A stretch of DNA of 64,000 bases from Prorocentrum cordatum (Eukaryota > Sar > Dinophyceae > Prorocentrales > Prorocentraceae), in the NCBI GenBank assembly GCA_963575745.1, contig CAUYUJ010022059.1:248001-312000 (forward strand), given 5' to 3'. Positions within the stretch are counted from its first letter, which is position 1; each line of letters opens with the position of its first letter. The notes below the pieces were generated by a model. The model did not search any database. It had not been told where the DNA came from and saw nothing but the letters and a program-made list of their open reading frames with translations. Below, piece by piece: positions 20,160 through 31,720 of the stretch. The translations under genes and the position numbers were made by a program.

Positions 20160-21690
20160 GACGGAGGCGGCGGGGGAGGAGGATGCTGGAACGAGAAGGA
20201 GGAAAGGGGACGATCAGGGATGACCCCCCCTCCTCTTTCCCTTTCCCTTTGGGTTCCGCCCCGCTCTTCCGCGGAGGCCCGAAGCTTCGAGCGCGGGGCG
20301 CCCCGGCGTGCTGCCTGCGACCCAAGCGGCGTTCGGCCCGTCGGGGGTCGCGGCGGTGGCGGCCTCGAGCGCAGGAGCGGCCGCGCTGCCTTGCGCCCCG
20401 CCCCAGGGCCCTGCAGGCCCAGGCGCCAGAGTCGGCATCACAGCCAGCGGGGGCACGGGGAGCCCCAATTGCAGTACATGCCCCCGCCCACGAGGGCCGT
20501 GGGCGTTCCGCACAAGGGGGCGTAGTCAACGGGGGTATATGGCCCCGTTCAGTGTGCCCCCCTTTCGGGGGCCATGGGCAGGTCGCAGCCGATTTCTCGA
20601 TTCATGGAAGAGCGAGAAAGCCCCCGTTGAGTTCTGCCCCCGTGCATGGGGGCGTTGAGCATGTCGCAACCGATTTCTCGCCCCCGATGCCCCGAGAATC
20701 CCCCCACCCGCCCCCCAGCCCTACCGGGGCGTTCGGCACCGAGTGTGCTGTTCTTTCGTCATGAACAGTTTGGCGGGGTGAGGGGAAGGGTGGGGGGCAA
20801 GCAGCACAGGCAGCAGCGGGAGCACGAGCGGTTGGAGCCGCAGCCCTTCACCCCGCTGACAGGAGCCCCGAAAAGGCCCGACTTGATCAGGGGCAACGTG
20901 AAGGGGGCATAGGCGAAGGGTGGCTCACCGTCGGCCCGGTGGCCGACGGTGAGCGCCCCGGCTGGCCTCGCGGGGCCCAGCTATGTGGAGGGCGCGATGA
21001 TTGTTCAGGTCCGACCACGGAGTTAGGCGGAGGGCTAGACTGGAGGTTTGAGGTTGCGGGCGCTGTCGTGGTTTCTCGGCGGTCTTCCAGCCTCGGGATG
21101 CGTTCTGGCAGCTGCGCCTCGCCGATAGCGTTCCGAGGGTGCGGCTCGTCCCGAACGGCCGCTGGAGAGCCGAGTTATAACTCGAAAGCCGGGGGTAACG
21201 TTATATAGGGGGGAATGGCTCGGGTGGATGCATCGACCCCCGATCGCCCATCGATCGCCGATGTGGGTCCGACAGCCGCAGCGCCAACCACGCCCCGGAG
21301 CTTTGGATCCGCTATCGGGGGGCCTGTCACCAATCTATCGTCGATGTATCGCCGATTCTGGGTCGATGTTTCCTCCCCTGAGGTCCTTATGCTCCCCCTA
21401 AGTTTGGCCCGAATCGGCCGATGCCGAACGGTCTCCGATATCGGGGAGCGGCGATCGGCGATCGTTCAGGTTCGAACGATCCACAAGGTGTCAGAAGCCA
21501 ATGCCAGTGTCATCGCGACGCGAAACCGCCGTAGGAGGAGTAGGAGGGTCGAGGATCGAGGACTGAATGTTTTGGTTGTCTCTGGCCGTTAGGTGCCTCC
21601 TCAGGCCTCCAGAACACACGGGACCCCAGACCTCTAGAGGGCTGCACAGGGGGCTGTAAGGGAGGATCATTTTTTTTCACGTGGCTCCCT
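20160..21690. other. Non-genic spacer with hairpin and CGATCG-rich stretch
   Basis: No gene is supported. Positions 20460-20700 hold two diverged copies of a ~100-bp unit ending in CGCARCCGATTTCTCG. Positions 20923-20954 form a perfect 14-bp hairpin. Positions 21220-21500 are enriched in GATCG/CCGAT words. Open frames here have no motif. Confidence 0.5.
20923..20954. repeat. Perfect inverted repeat, 14-bp stem
   Basis: GCTCACCGTCGGCC, a loop of CGGT, then the exact reverse complement. The stem is GC-rich and very stable. Its role is unknown; no gene end lies beside it. Confidence 0.9.
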
Positions 21691-22179
21691 GTGGTCAAAA
21701 GAAGACAATGGCCCTGTGTATCGCAAGAGCCGTGTGACCCTGGATCATCCACGGTTGCCCATCGCGTCCATCGCCCGCGTCATAGTTACCGCTATCGGTG
21801 ACCAGTAATCTTGCGAATGCACGCCATGAACTAGACAATGAGATGTCCTTGCTTTTCCTGACTGCATCACGAGCGCCGAAGTGATTACCGCCTGCCGTGA
21901 AAGGTGAATGACCTTTCTTGGTGATGGCCATGTTCGCTTGTACACGACTCGCCGCTGCGGCGCAGCGGGCAGCCGCGCGCGGTCCCAATTCCAGCCCTCC
22001 GAGATGAGATCGGAGGATGGCGCCGCATTCTCCGATGCATCGGAGATGCGGTGCGATGTGGAGACCGATCTTCTCCACGCCGACGGCGCCGATGCGTCGC
22101 TCACGTCGCCGATGCATCGGCGATGCAACGGCGATTCGGCGCGACCCTCCAACCCCAGAGTTCTCAGGGATGCTTCTTG

Positions 22180-22330
22180 GGATCTTCCGGAGCGCTCGCG
22201 GGGGTCTCTTGGGAGTAGTCTTGGGGGCCTGTTGGGGGGTCTTTTCTGGGCCTCTTGGGGGCCTCTTAGGAGCCTCTTGGGGCCTCTTGGGGGCCTCGTG
22301 GGGCCTCTTGGATGCCCCATGGACTCTCGT
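22180..22330 (+). repeat. CCTCTTGGGGG-type degenerate array
   Basis: Short array of GCCTCTTGGGGGCCTCTTGG words, the first member of a dispersed family in this window (also near 35, 36, 44, 48, 51, 55-56, 57, 60 and 63 kb). The adjacent 22000-22150 is rich in CCGATGCATCGG-like palindromic words. Confidence 0.7.
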
Positions 22331-22689
22331 CGCCTGGCCGCCACCTCCCGCCCGGCAGGATCCTCGGCGGTCACCAGCGGCGGCGGCGGCGCGGTCCAGG
22401 TGGCCAGGCGGATCACCCCAGCGTGACACACGGTGCAGCGAGCCCCCGAGAGAGCGAGGACGGGACAGATGCAGTCGCGACCCGACCAGTATGTCGCCAT
22501 GAAGTGGACAGGTCACGAGGGAGACGGGTCCTGAAGTTTTTTCGCCGTTCTCGGGCTCCTGGGGCCCTCCGCGGGCCGCGGGAGCACCCGAAGAACACTC
22601 GGGGCGAAAAATTTGGCCTGGCCTCTTGTTCCATGCGTCCCTGGCTTGATTGCAGCACGTAACACTTGGATGCGTATTGCGTTCCTTCA

Positions 22690-23800
22690 GATATAGGAAA
22701 GAGCGTGTTCTACCGCTGCTGGCGGAAAACCGGGGGGGGTCACTACCGGTTCGAACCCCCCCCCTCCCCCCTCCGGCAAACCGGGGGGGGTCACTACCGG
22801 TTCGAACCCCTCCCCCCCCCCCCCAGCTCATCATGAAAGGGGGGGGGGTCACTGCCGGTTCGACCCCCCCCCCCCCCCCTCGAAAACCGAGTGGGGGTGC
22901 GGACAGAGGTGGGGACGGTGTTGGTGGGACAGTGGTGAGGGGACAGCAGGACAGTGGTGGGGACAGTGGGACAGTAGAGGGCCGGTTGTGGTGGGGACAG
23001 TGGTGGGGACAATGGTGGGAACAGGGGGGACAGTGGACAGTGGTTGGGACGGTGGTGGTGGGGACAGTGGTGTGGGCACAGGGGGAATGAGGTGGAAACA
23101 GTGGGACAGTGGAGGGTACAATGGTGGTGGGGACAGTGGTGAAGGCGGTGGCGAGGACGGCGGTGGGACAATGGGACAGAGGTACAGTGGGGACAGTGGT
23201 GGGGACAGTGGGGACAGTGGTGGGAACAGTGGGACAGCTCAGTGGGACAGCGGCGGAGTCAGTGGGACAGTGGGGACAGTGGGGATAGTCGGGCAGTGGT
23301 TGGGGCCGTGGAGACAGTGGGGAGAGTGGAACCGTGGTGGGAACAGTGGTGGGGACAGTGGGGACAGTGCGACAGTGGTGGGGGCACTGGTGGGGACACA
23401 GCGGGGACAGTGGTGGTGAGGACAGTGGTGCTGGGAACAACAGTGGAGGATGTGATGCGGACGGTGGTAGGGACCGGGAGTCGTTTGCTGGCGGTGAGTG
23501 GGGGGGTGGGGAGGGGTTCGAACCGGTAGTGATCCCCCTCCGGTTTTCGAGGGGGGGGGGGAGGGGTTCGAACCGGTAGTGACCCCCCTTGGTTTTCCGG
23601 GGGGGGGGGGGGGGGGGTTCGAACCGGTAGACCCCCCCCCGGTTTTCGAGGGGGGGGGGGGGGGAGGGGTTAGGGGGGGGGGGCCGGGGGAGGGGGGGGG
23701 AGGGGTTTTCGGACGACCCCCGGGTTCCAGAGGAAAACGTTGGCAATTTTCCACAGTAAAGCGGCGGTGGATCACGCTCTCTCAGATATAGTATGTCACT
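22690..23800. repeat. GGGACAGTGG minisatellite bounded by G-run/TTCGAA/C-run modules
   Basis: Central block about 22910-23510: a degenerate GGGGACAGTGGT repeat, period about 12. Left border about 22727-22885: three modules of G-run, TCACTACCGGTTCGAACC, C-run. Right border about 23515-23680: three modules in reverse complement (GGTTCGAACCGGTAGTGA). The block is therefore an inverted-repeat-bounded unit. CAGATATAG occurs outside both borders (near 22690 and 23785) in the same orientation. The 745-codon minus-strand open frame through it (21695-23932) is a repeat artefact rich in Pro, Thr and Val. Confidence 0.8.
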
Positions 23801-23819
23801 GTCTTTGGTCGCGACTGTA

Positions 23820-24415
23820 TTGAGGGGACAGCCGTTGCCAATGTACCCTAGCGGCGCACTTCTCCGCATATCTGCTGACCCCACCGCCGGGCCGCGCCGC
23901 GGACTCGCCAACAACAACGGAGCCGCGCCCATGGCAGGAGGATTGGAGGACTAGTGGAGGAGGAGGAGGAGGAGAATGAGGGTGATCAGAAAGTGGAGGA
24001 GGAGGCAGGCTGAGAAGGAGGATGCTTTCGCCAACCGCGTGAGAAGGATGAGAAGGCAGGAGCATGAGCAGGAGCATGAACCAGGATGAGGGGCAGGAGA
24101 CGTCGCCAGCACACTTCCCTGCTGGGCATCGGCAACCATTTCGCATGTCTTGAGGGTTGAGGGCCCAGCGGGCAGACCGTCCGAGTAGGGGGAAGAGGTG
24201 GTCTTTTGCACCATGTCTCTCGATTCCGGCTGCCCCTGCCTGCTTCACGCCTGCTGGCCACTCCGTGGCCACGTGCATGCCCAATTACTCCGACGGTAGG
24301 ACCCCACATGAGAATCTGTTTAGCTTACCCTTTGCCCTTTCCTCCTCCCCCTGGCGGACACCCTCTCCTCTCGCCCCCTGCACTGCCCTCTCTTCCCCCT
24401 TCTATTTCTCTTCCT
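23820..24415. other. Spacer, no gene seen
   Basis: Mixed sequence with a short (GGA)n near 23954. Open frames on either strand lack motifs and have unremarkable composition. Confidence 0.4.
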
Positions 24416-24560
24416 CCTCCTCTTTCTCCTCCTCCTCCTCCTCCTCCTCCTCCTCCTCCTCCTCCTCCTCCTCCTCCTCCTCCTCCTCCTCCCTTCCTCC
24501 CTCCTCCTCCTCCCTCCTCCTCCTCCTCCTCCCTCCTCCTCCTCCTCCTCCTCCTCCTCT
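24416..24560. repeat. (TCC)n microsatellite
   Basis: About 145 bp of CTC/TCC units with few interruptions. It generates poly-Ser and poly-Pro frames on plus and poly-Arg/poly-Gly frames on minus. Confidence 0.95.
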
Positions 24561-24720
24561 CGCGCCACCTCCTCCTCGTCGTCGGCCTCCCCCATGCTCC
24601 TTCCCTCCTCATCCCCCTGCCTTTTCTCCATGTGCACCTCCCCTTCCCCCTCATCGGGGCAAGCAAATCCATTTTCCTCAGCGCCGTCGCCGCCTCGGCC
24701 AGCGCCTCGGGAAGCGGGCC

Positions 24721-26127
24721 CCATAGGGAGGGGGCTCCCGCCTGAGACTTCCTCGCAATTCACTCACAGACGAGCCTCCCGCTCGAGACTTCCTCCATAT
24801 TCAGATCTCAAGAGCTCAAAAGTGACGACAGTTGCACGTTGCGGATGGCCCGCTCGGATTCGAACATGAAGTGCGGGACCCATAGGGAGGGGGTTCCCGC
24901 CTGAGACTTCCTCGCAATTCACTCATAGACGAGGCTCCCGCTCGAGACCTCCTCCATATTCAGGCATCCAGAGCCCAAAAGTGACGACAGTTACATGTTT
25001 CGGATGACCCGCTCGGATTCGAACATGAAGTGCGGGCCCCATAGGGAGGGGGTCCCGCCTGAGACTTCCTCGCAGTTCACTCACAGACAAGGCTCCCGCT
25101 CGAGACTTCCTCAATATTCAGGCCTCAAGAGCCCAAAAGTGACGACAGTTACACGTTTCGGATGACCCGTTCGGATTCGAACATGAAGCGCGGGCCCCAT
25201 AGGGAGGGGGCTCCCGCCTGAGACGTCCTCGCAATTCACTCACAGACGAGGCTCTCGCTCGAGACTTCCTCCATATTCAGGCCTCAAGAGCACAAAAGTG
25301 ACGACAGTTACACGTTTCGGATGATCCGCTTGGATTCGGACATGAAGCGCGGGCCCCATAGGGAGGGGGCTCCCGCCTGAGACTTCCTCGCAATTCACTC
25401 ACAGACGAGGCTCCCGCTCGAGACTTCCTCCATATTCAAGCCTCAAGAGCCCAAACGTGACGACAGTTACACGTTTCGGATGACCCGCTCGGATTCGAAC
25501 ATGGAGCGCGGGCCCCATAGGGAGGGGGCTCCCGCTTGAGACTTCCTCGCAATTCACTCACAGACGAGGCTCCCGTTCGAGACTTCCTCCATATTCAGGC
25601 CTCAAGAGCCCAAAAGTGACGACAGTTACACGTTTCGGATGACCCGCTCGGATTCGAACATGAAGTGCGGGCCCCATAGGGAAGGGGCTCCCACTTGAGA
25701 CTTCCTCGCAATTCACTCACAGACGAGGCTCCCGTTCGAGACTTCCTCCATATTCAGGCCTCAAGAGCCCAAAAGTGACAACAGTTACACGTTTCGGATG
25801 ACCCGTTCGGATTCGAACATGAAGCGCGGGCCCCATAGGGAGGGGGCTCCCGCCTGAGACTTCCTCGCAATTCACTCACAGACGAGGCTCCCGCTCGAGA
25901 CTTCCTCCATATTCAGGCCTCAAGAGCCCAAGCGTGACGACAGTTACACGTTTCGGATGACCCGCTCGGATTCGAACATGAAGCGCGGGCCCCATAGGGA
26001 GGGGGCTCCCGCTTGAGACTTCCTCGCAATTCACTCACAGACGAGGCTCCCGTTCGAGACTTCCTCCATATTCAGGCCTCAAGAGCCCAAAAGTGACGAC
26101 AGTTACACGTTTCGGATGACCCGCTCG
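24721..26127. repeat. 159-bp tandem repeat, about nine copies
   Basis: CCATAGGGAGGGGG recurs at 24721, 24880, 25039, 25197, 25356, 25515, 25674, 25833 and 25992, a 158-159-bp spacing. Copies are highly similar, with few substitutions. Each unit holds CGAGACTTCCTCCATATTCA, AAAAGTGACGACAGTTACAC and CTCGGATTCGAACATGAA. The array ends inside a unit at about 26127, where the ~62-bp array begins. Confidence 0.95.
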
Positions 26128-26765
26128 CCACGTTGCAGCCCGTGGCCGCATCGTGCGCTGGGTCCAGCGAGGTTTCGCCAAGTTGCCGCCTCGAGGTCGC
26201 CTCGTGCGCTGGGTGGGTCCAGCGAGGTTTTGCCACGTTGCAGCCCGTGGCCGCGCCGCGGCCGCCTCCTGCGTTGGGTGGGTCCGGCGAGTTTTTGCCA
26301 CGCTGCAGCCCGTGACCGCGTCGTGGCCGCCTCGTGCGTTGGTCGGGTCCCACGGGGGTTCGCCACGTTGCTGCCTCGTGGCCGCCTCGTGCGCTGGGTT
26401 TGTCTGGCGAGGTTTGGCCGTTTCACGTTACAACCCGTGGCCACTTCGTGGCCGCCTCGTGCGTCAATTTGGTCCGTTGTAACGTTGCCGCCCGTGGCCG
26501 CCCGTGGCGGCCTCATATGCTGGGTGGATCCGGCGAGGTTTCGCTACGTTGCCGCCCGTGGCCGCCTCGTGGCCGCCTCGTGTGAAGGGCGGGTCCCGCG
26601 AGGTTTCACCACAATGCCGTCCGCGGCCGCCTCGTGGCCGCCTCGTGTGTTGGGTGGGTATGGCAAGGTTTCGCTAAGCTGCCGTCCGAGGCCCCCTCGT
26701 GGCCGCCTCGTGCGCTGGGTGGTCTGGCGAGGCGAGGGTTCGCCACGTTGCTGCCTCGTGACGCC
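26128..26765. repeat. Degenerate ~62-bp tandem repeat, about eleven copies
   Basis: Unit core: CCACGTTGCAGCCCGTGGCC followed by GCCTCGTGCGCTGGGTGGGT and GGCGAGGTTTCG. Copies are spaced 50-70 bp apart and diverge more than those of the preceding 159-bp array. No gene. Confidence 0.85.
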
Positions 26766-26876
26766 TGTAGATTGCACCATGTATACTGCACCACACAGCT
26801 TACACCACACATGACAGACACATCCACAGTGCAATAGTTCTCCGTTTGGGGTACACGCTGGCCAACATGGTCAGAC

Positions 26877-26955
26877 TTGCAGTTATCCTAACGTGATTTG
26901 CGGATCAAGAGCGGGAGGGGCCGCCGCAACCGTTGGGGCTCAAGGCGGAAAGGGG
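26877..26955 (+). repeat. Terminal direct repeat, left copy
   Basis: TGCAGTTATCCTAACGTG...GCGGATCAAGAGCGGGAGGGG...GGGGCTCAAGGCG matches 32669-32745 along about 78 bp with roughly ten differences. The two copies bracket the DIRS-like coding region. Confidence 0.85.
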
Positions 26956-27016
26956 GTAGCGGTCCGCGCGCGGTGGATGTGGCCTTGGTGGGTGCTCGGC
27001 GCGTTCGGGACGTGAC

Positions 27017-28380
27017 GTGACGTACCTGCAGCGGTGCCCGCCTGCGCCTGAGTGCCCGAGTTGCTCGCTGGCCTGTGCGGCCTGCCCAACGTTCGCGTGC
27101 CCGCCAGCGCCGAGCGTGAGCTGCCCGCCTTGCCCGTCGCTCACGTGCCCCGAGTCGGCCGCGGCGGAGACCCGCCCACCGGCCTGCGAGGCGCCTGCGA
27201 CGCCGGCCGCCTCGTGCCCCGCCTGCCCCGAGTGCGAGGGTGCTGCGGAGGCGGGGCCCTCCCTGTGACACGTGGACGGCCTTCGCCCGCGGCGGCTGCG
27301 TGGGGGGTGCGATCGACTGGTGCTTCGGGGCGGTGCTCGCGAATGTGGTGAGCTATGCAGTGGGCGCGGCCGAGGTGCGACGGCGGCGATCTGGGGCGCT
27401 GCGCTGGAGGCGGGCTTCAGGCCGCGTGGGGCGATCGGCTTCTGAGGTCGTCGGGACCACCGCCATCCGCGAGCCGCACCTCGAGAAGTACGACGAGGGT
27501 GAAAACGAATACGTGGACTCTGTTCGCTGGAACTTGGGCCGGGACCGCGACGGTCGCGGAGTGGATCTTGCTCGTGTGCATCGGTGGCCGCAGTAACCGC
27601 TGGCGGCGGAGCAGCAGGTGGCGGTGCGCACCGCGGAGCTCCTCAGCCTCCAGCGCAGTTGGCGGGCTTCTCATGTTCACCGTCGCGGGCGTCACGCTGC
27701 GGGTTGCTGGTGGGTACGGCGTCGCGTTGCGGGGAGTGGTTGCGGTGCAAAGGGTGGACGGCGGCAGAGCTCGCTGGCGCTCCGGTCAGTCGCTGGAGGT
27801 CCTCAGGTACGGTGGCGAGATGCACGGGAATATGCCGTCTTCCGCAGCAGCTCGCTGGCGCGACCTTCGCTCCTCGTCTGGTGGCACTGCATTATCAGTG
27901 GAGGAAGTTGCGCCCGCCGACTGGTGGGCCCCCACGGGCCGTGCGGTGGCGGCGGACGCCCGTTCGATGTCGACCACGCACACGGGAGGCCGTCGCAGGA
28001 TCACGTGGGATGCCATGTTCGCTCGCGGCTTGGAAGGGGGATTTCTGGTGCGACTGGCTGCTGGTGAGCGCACTACACGGCGTTGTATCGACTACGTGAA
28101 CAATGAGGTTTTGGGGGGCATCCACCTTCACGGTCAGTTTCGCTCGGTGGCCAAGCTCGGGGAGACGCAGTGGGCGATGCAGGAGCGCTGTCAGGAGGTG
28201 CGGTGCATTCGCCGGGAGTATGCAGCGGACCAGCGCGACGGCAGCGTTTTGCATGCGGACGGGGCCATCTTCCGAGTGACGCTGGTGATCGACTGTTCGT
28301 ACTTCGGGAGGGTGCTGGCGTGGGCGGGGGCCGCCCAGAGTGGGAAGCTCTCCGTCGAGGGGGCAGGCGCACTTTTATGA
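27017..28380 (+). pseudogene. Gag-like Cys-rich/membrane region of the DIRS-like element
   Basis: Positions 27017-27268 encode 83 residues with repeated CPPCP/CPAC spacing (for example CPPAPECPSCSLACAACPTF and ASCPACPECEGAAEAGPSL), starting 62 bp after the left terminal repeat. Then, in another frame (27240-27590), GGCVGGAIDWCFGAVLANVV could be a membrane helix. The frame open from 27355 to 28380 ends this part, with RYGGEMHGNMPSSAAARWRD and VRLAAGERTTRRCIDYV. Cys-rich and membrane-like N-terminal regions precede RT in similar dinoflagellate elements. The frames do not join without shifts. The function is unproven. Confidence 0.4.
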
Positions 28381-28479
28381 GGGCAGTCCACCTGCATTCG
28401 AGTCTGATGATATGGCTGGACTTGCTCGGTCACGTTCGCAGGGGGGTTGGGCGTGAAGCCGCTCTGTCAAGGAGTCTCT

Positions 28480-30180
28480 GCAAGGCTCATGATGCGGGGG
28501 GGGGGCTCTCAAGAAGGGCAACAAGGGCGACCAGGGTTGACGGGGCGATGGGCCGCCCTTCCCGTGCCCCTCGCCTGTCCGCCGGGCGAGAGGCGCCTCT
28601 GCCTGCTGAATGTTTTCGGACTCCTCTCGGGCACGATGAATCTTCTCGATGTTGCTCGGGGCCATCTTCCTTTGCCTTTGCCGCCGATCGCTGCCGATCG
28701 TCGAGGGTGCGATGGAGTTTCGTCTCGCGGGCGCCAGCGGCCGGTCCTGCGGCGTCGCGCTCGGGATCGGGGCGTCCGTCGGGCAGTGGCTGCCCTCAAT
28801 GCTGTACATCGCTCTCCTGACGCCCTGCCGGGCGGATCGGGCCAGGTCTTGGCCGGGCCTCTTTCGCTGGGGCAGCGCCGCATCGTGGACCGCGCGCGCG
28901 AGAGCGTCTCCGCGCTTGGAGGCCCACCCGCGGGCGTCGACGCCCGAGAAGCTAGCTCTGCGGAGGCTTCGGGCGCCCAGCTTCTATGGCTCCGGCGCGG
29001 ACGTGAAGCTGGGAGATTGCGATCCCGACCTGCTCTCGCTTCCTGCCGCGGGGGGCCGCGCGGCGCCCCTCGCGGCGCTGCGCGGCGCAGGCGGGCGCCA
29101 GCGCGTCGCGGAGCTCATCCGCGATAGCGCGCTACTTGCGGGGCTGGCGCTGGAGGGGAAGGGAACGCGCGGCGCGAAGGCGCCTCGCTTCGATCCTTCG
29201 CTTCGCCGACCACATGTTTGGAGCGATTTGGTGTCGCGTCTTCGTCGTAGTGGGCTGGTGGGCTTTGCTTGCGACCGCGGCAGGGAGTCCGTGGAGTTCT
29301 TCTGTTCGCCAAACAAACGGCGAGGTTGAGACCGGTTTGCGGTTGTCGCCATGGCAGCGCGCGGTTCGGATACCCTCGCAACGTCATTCTCTGCGCGGGG
29401 GAGACCCTCGGTAACCTTGAGGTGGTGGTGGTTGGACGGGGGGGGGGGGGGGGGGCTCTTCGCCCTCCGTCGCGCACGAGCGAGCGAGACTGGGTTGACT
29501 GAGCTCGGGGGACTGCCCATCCGTAAGGGGGCCGGGGTCTATCCGTGGCTCCGCGCGCGCACGATGGGCTGGACTTTGGCACTCTGGCGGCGCTGGCGGA
29601 TTCGCGAGGGGATCGTCGAGAGATGTGGCGGTCGGGCCGAGGGCCGACTGCAAGGTCGGCGCGTCGCCCCGCTTGTGTCGGGCGCTTGTTACTTCGAGTG
29701 GATCACTTTGTCGCCATATCGACGGTCGATCGGCGGTGCATCGTCTTTCTCGCGCCGTCGTCGAAGGGTTGGGAGATGCGGGGCTCGTCGTGACCGCCGA
29801 TGCTGACGCTCCGAACGACGGCGCCTCCCGCGATCGGACAGTCTTGAGATGGGACGTCAGTTGCCGGGCCTCCGCGCCGAGGCCGCGCGGGCCAAAGTCT
29901 GGGGAGTTGGCCTCTGCATTCGTTATTATTCGCCGCGCTCGTGTTTCGGGGGGGGCCTTTGAGAGGCTCGTGGGGCACGTGGGAAACATCAGTCTGGTCC
30001 GCGCGGAAACCCCGTTGGCGTTCGACACGCCGTTCGCGTTCATACGCCGCCAGTGCGACGAGGAGGCCCCGCTGTGGGCCAGCGCGATCAAGGCGCTCAC
30101 CTTGCGGAATGGGAGATCGCCGCTGATGTGGCGCAACTCGAGGGCCTCCTGGGGCCTGCGACCTACGCCGCGGGCGCCTC
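28480..30180 (+). pseudogene. DIRS-like reverse transcriptase, decayed
   Basis: The linker before RT is readable as LPVPLACPPGERRLCLLN (28555), then LSLGQRRIVDRARESVSALG (28861), then in another frame DPDLLSLPAAGGRAAPLAAL and APRFDPSLRRPHVWSDLVSR, reaching FFCSPNKR at 29300 where the RT entry motif begins. The palm core (about 29330-29690) is scrambled and carries a run of about 18 G at 29438-29455. RT resumes near 29690 (YFEWITLSPYRRSIGG and alternative frames) and ends with AFERLVGHVGNISLVRAE and CDEEAPLWASAIKALT, the thumb/connection block that precedes RNase H. Several frameshifts and a broken palm make it inactive. Confidence 0.7.
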
Positions 30181-30754
30181 CCCGACCGGTCTCGGGGATC
30201 CCCCGTCTCTTATATCGCGCGAGGGGGCCCGTGGCTCGGGGGAACGCTGCGAGAGGTGGCGCTTCTCCCGAGGTGTTCGACCCCATCCGCTGCTTCAGAC
30301 CGCCGCTGCTGCTGCCGTGTCGGCCCAGAGGTGCAGTGGTTTTCCGGGGTGCGTGATGGCGGATCTGGAGGTCTTGAATGCCGACGGGGGGGGGGCGCCT
30401 TCGGCTGGGAGTATTGCCGATGTCTTGGGGTCTTGTCTCGGGGGCCCCTTCGATTGTGCGTTCCAGGAAGTTTCCACGGAGCTGCTGAAGCGCGACGAGC
30501 CCATGCCCGTCTTGGAAGGGCGCGCCATCCTGCGAGCGCTGCGGCGCGCCTTGAGGGAGGCTCGCAATTTTGGGCAGCGGATCGCCGTCTTGGGAGATGC
30601 TCCGGCGGCCGCCTGCGCGGCGTCGGTGAGGCGGTCGGGCTCGAGGGCGATGCCGCGCGTTACCCAGTCGGTGGATGCCCTTTGTGTCGCGCCCGGCTGC
30701 GCGCCGCGCTGTCGTTGGGCCCCTTCGGAGCGGAATTCGGCCGATGGGCCCTGA
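30180..30754 (+). pseudogene. DIRS-like RNase H domain
   Basis: In the frame open from 30053 to 30754: GERCERWRFSRGVRP, FQEVSTELLKRDEPMPVLEG, RAILRALRRALREARNFGQR with IAVLGDAPAAACAASVRRSG, then CRWAPSERNSADGP. The Glu in VLEGRA, the Asp in LGDA and the Asp in NSADGP fit RNase H catalytic positions. The domain is nearly continuous and is the best-preserved part of this element. A TGA follows ADGP. Confidence 0.75.
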
Positions 30755-31720
30755 AGTGGCCCCTTGGGGCCTTCTCTGCCGCGTCCGCTTTCGCTCTCGA
30801 AGCCGCGCGAGGTCGAATGGCTTCGCCCGGGCAAGCTTGCGGCGGGCGCTGCCTCCACCCCCGGGGCAGACGCCGCTGATGCTGCCGCTGAGCGCGGCGT
30901 TGTGCGACTGTCGCGGGAGTGGCTCGGCTTCGAGGCCGCGGGCAGCGGGCTGCTTGCCGCGGGCGACTGGCGGCGCGGGCCCGTCGCTGGCGTCTCCTCC
31001 GCGGGCAGCTCACGGAGGCCACTCGGCGTCTGCGGCGCGGCGGACGCCTCGGGCGGCTGCGCGGCGGCCGTCGCCGAGAGGCCCCGGGGCGGCTCGGGCG
31101 AAGGAGAGCGTCTGACGGCACGGCGCACCAGTGGCCCCGCGGCCAAGCTCCTCGGCGCGCCCCGCTACGTTGCTGCTGCGCCAATGCGTCCGTCGCTCAC
31201 TCGGGCGCTGGCTGCAGCTGACTTCGCGAGCTCGGACGACGCGCTGGCGAGAGCGGGCAGGGGCGCCCGAGGCCGAGGCGGTTGACGAGATGCAGCGGCC
31301 GTGCCTGGATCGTCTGCAGCCGTTCGGGTCGACGCTGGTCGCGCCGCGGGAGGCTCGGGGCGGGCCGCGCGGAGGCGACGGGCCGCCGCGTCAGCGTGCG
31401 GGCGCGGGCCATCGGCCGCCCCCGCTCGGCGCGGGGGCGGCGGGGTTGGCCGCGGGCGCCGAGAAAGCGACGACGGCCCGCTGTCTGCGGGGCCACGGCA
31501 GCCCCAGTCTCGGCGCGGCGACAGGCGCGCAGAAGCGGGCGCGGATCCCTCGTCGCAGGAGCTGGCCCGCCCTCAGCGGCCCGGAGCGCCGCGGCGCGGG
31601 CGCGCGGCCGACGGGGGCGCCCGCGCGTTTGGCGCCGCCGCCGCAGGCCCTCGCGCGGCCACGCGCCGGCAGGCGCGGCGACGCTGTGGCCAGGCGACCC
31701 TCGCCCTCCGCGAGCCCTTG
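30755..31720 (+). other. GC-rich linker between RNase H and methyltransferase-like domain
   Basis: Very GC-rich. All frames are largely open and rich in Arg, Ala, Gly and Pro. No motif was recognised. The tyrosine recombinase expected somewhere in a complete DIRS element is not visible here. Confidence 0.4.

Noticed and set aside
21695-23932. 745-codon minus-strand frame rich in Pro, Thr and Val
   Set aside because: It spans the GGGACAGTGG minisatellite and G/C runs; the composition is dictated by the repeat and no domain is seen.
24840-26000. GGATTCGAAC in the 159-bp repeats as a tRNA T-arm
   Set aside because: No acceptor, D-arm or anticodon stem could be folded around it; only the B-box-like word is present.
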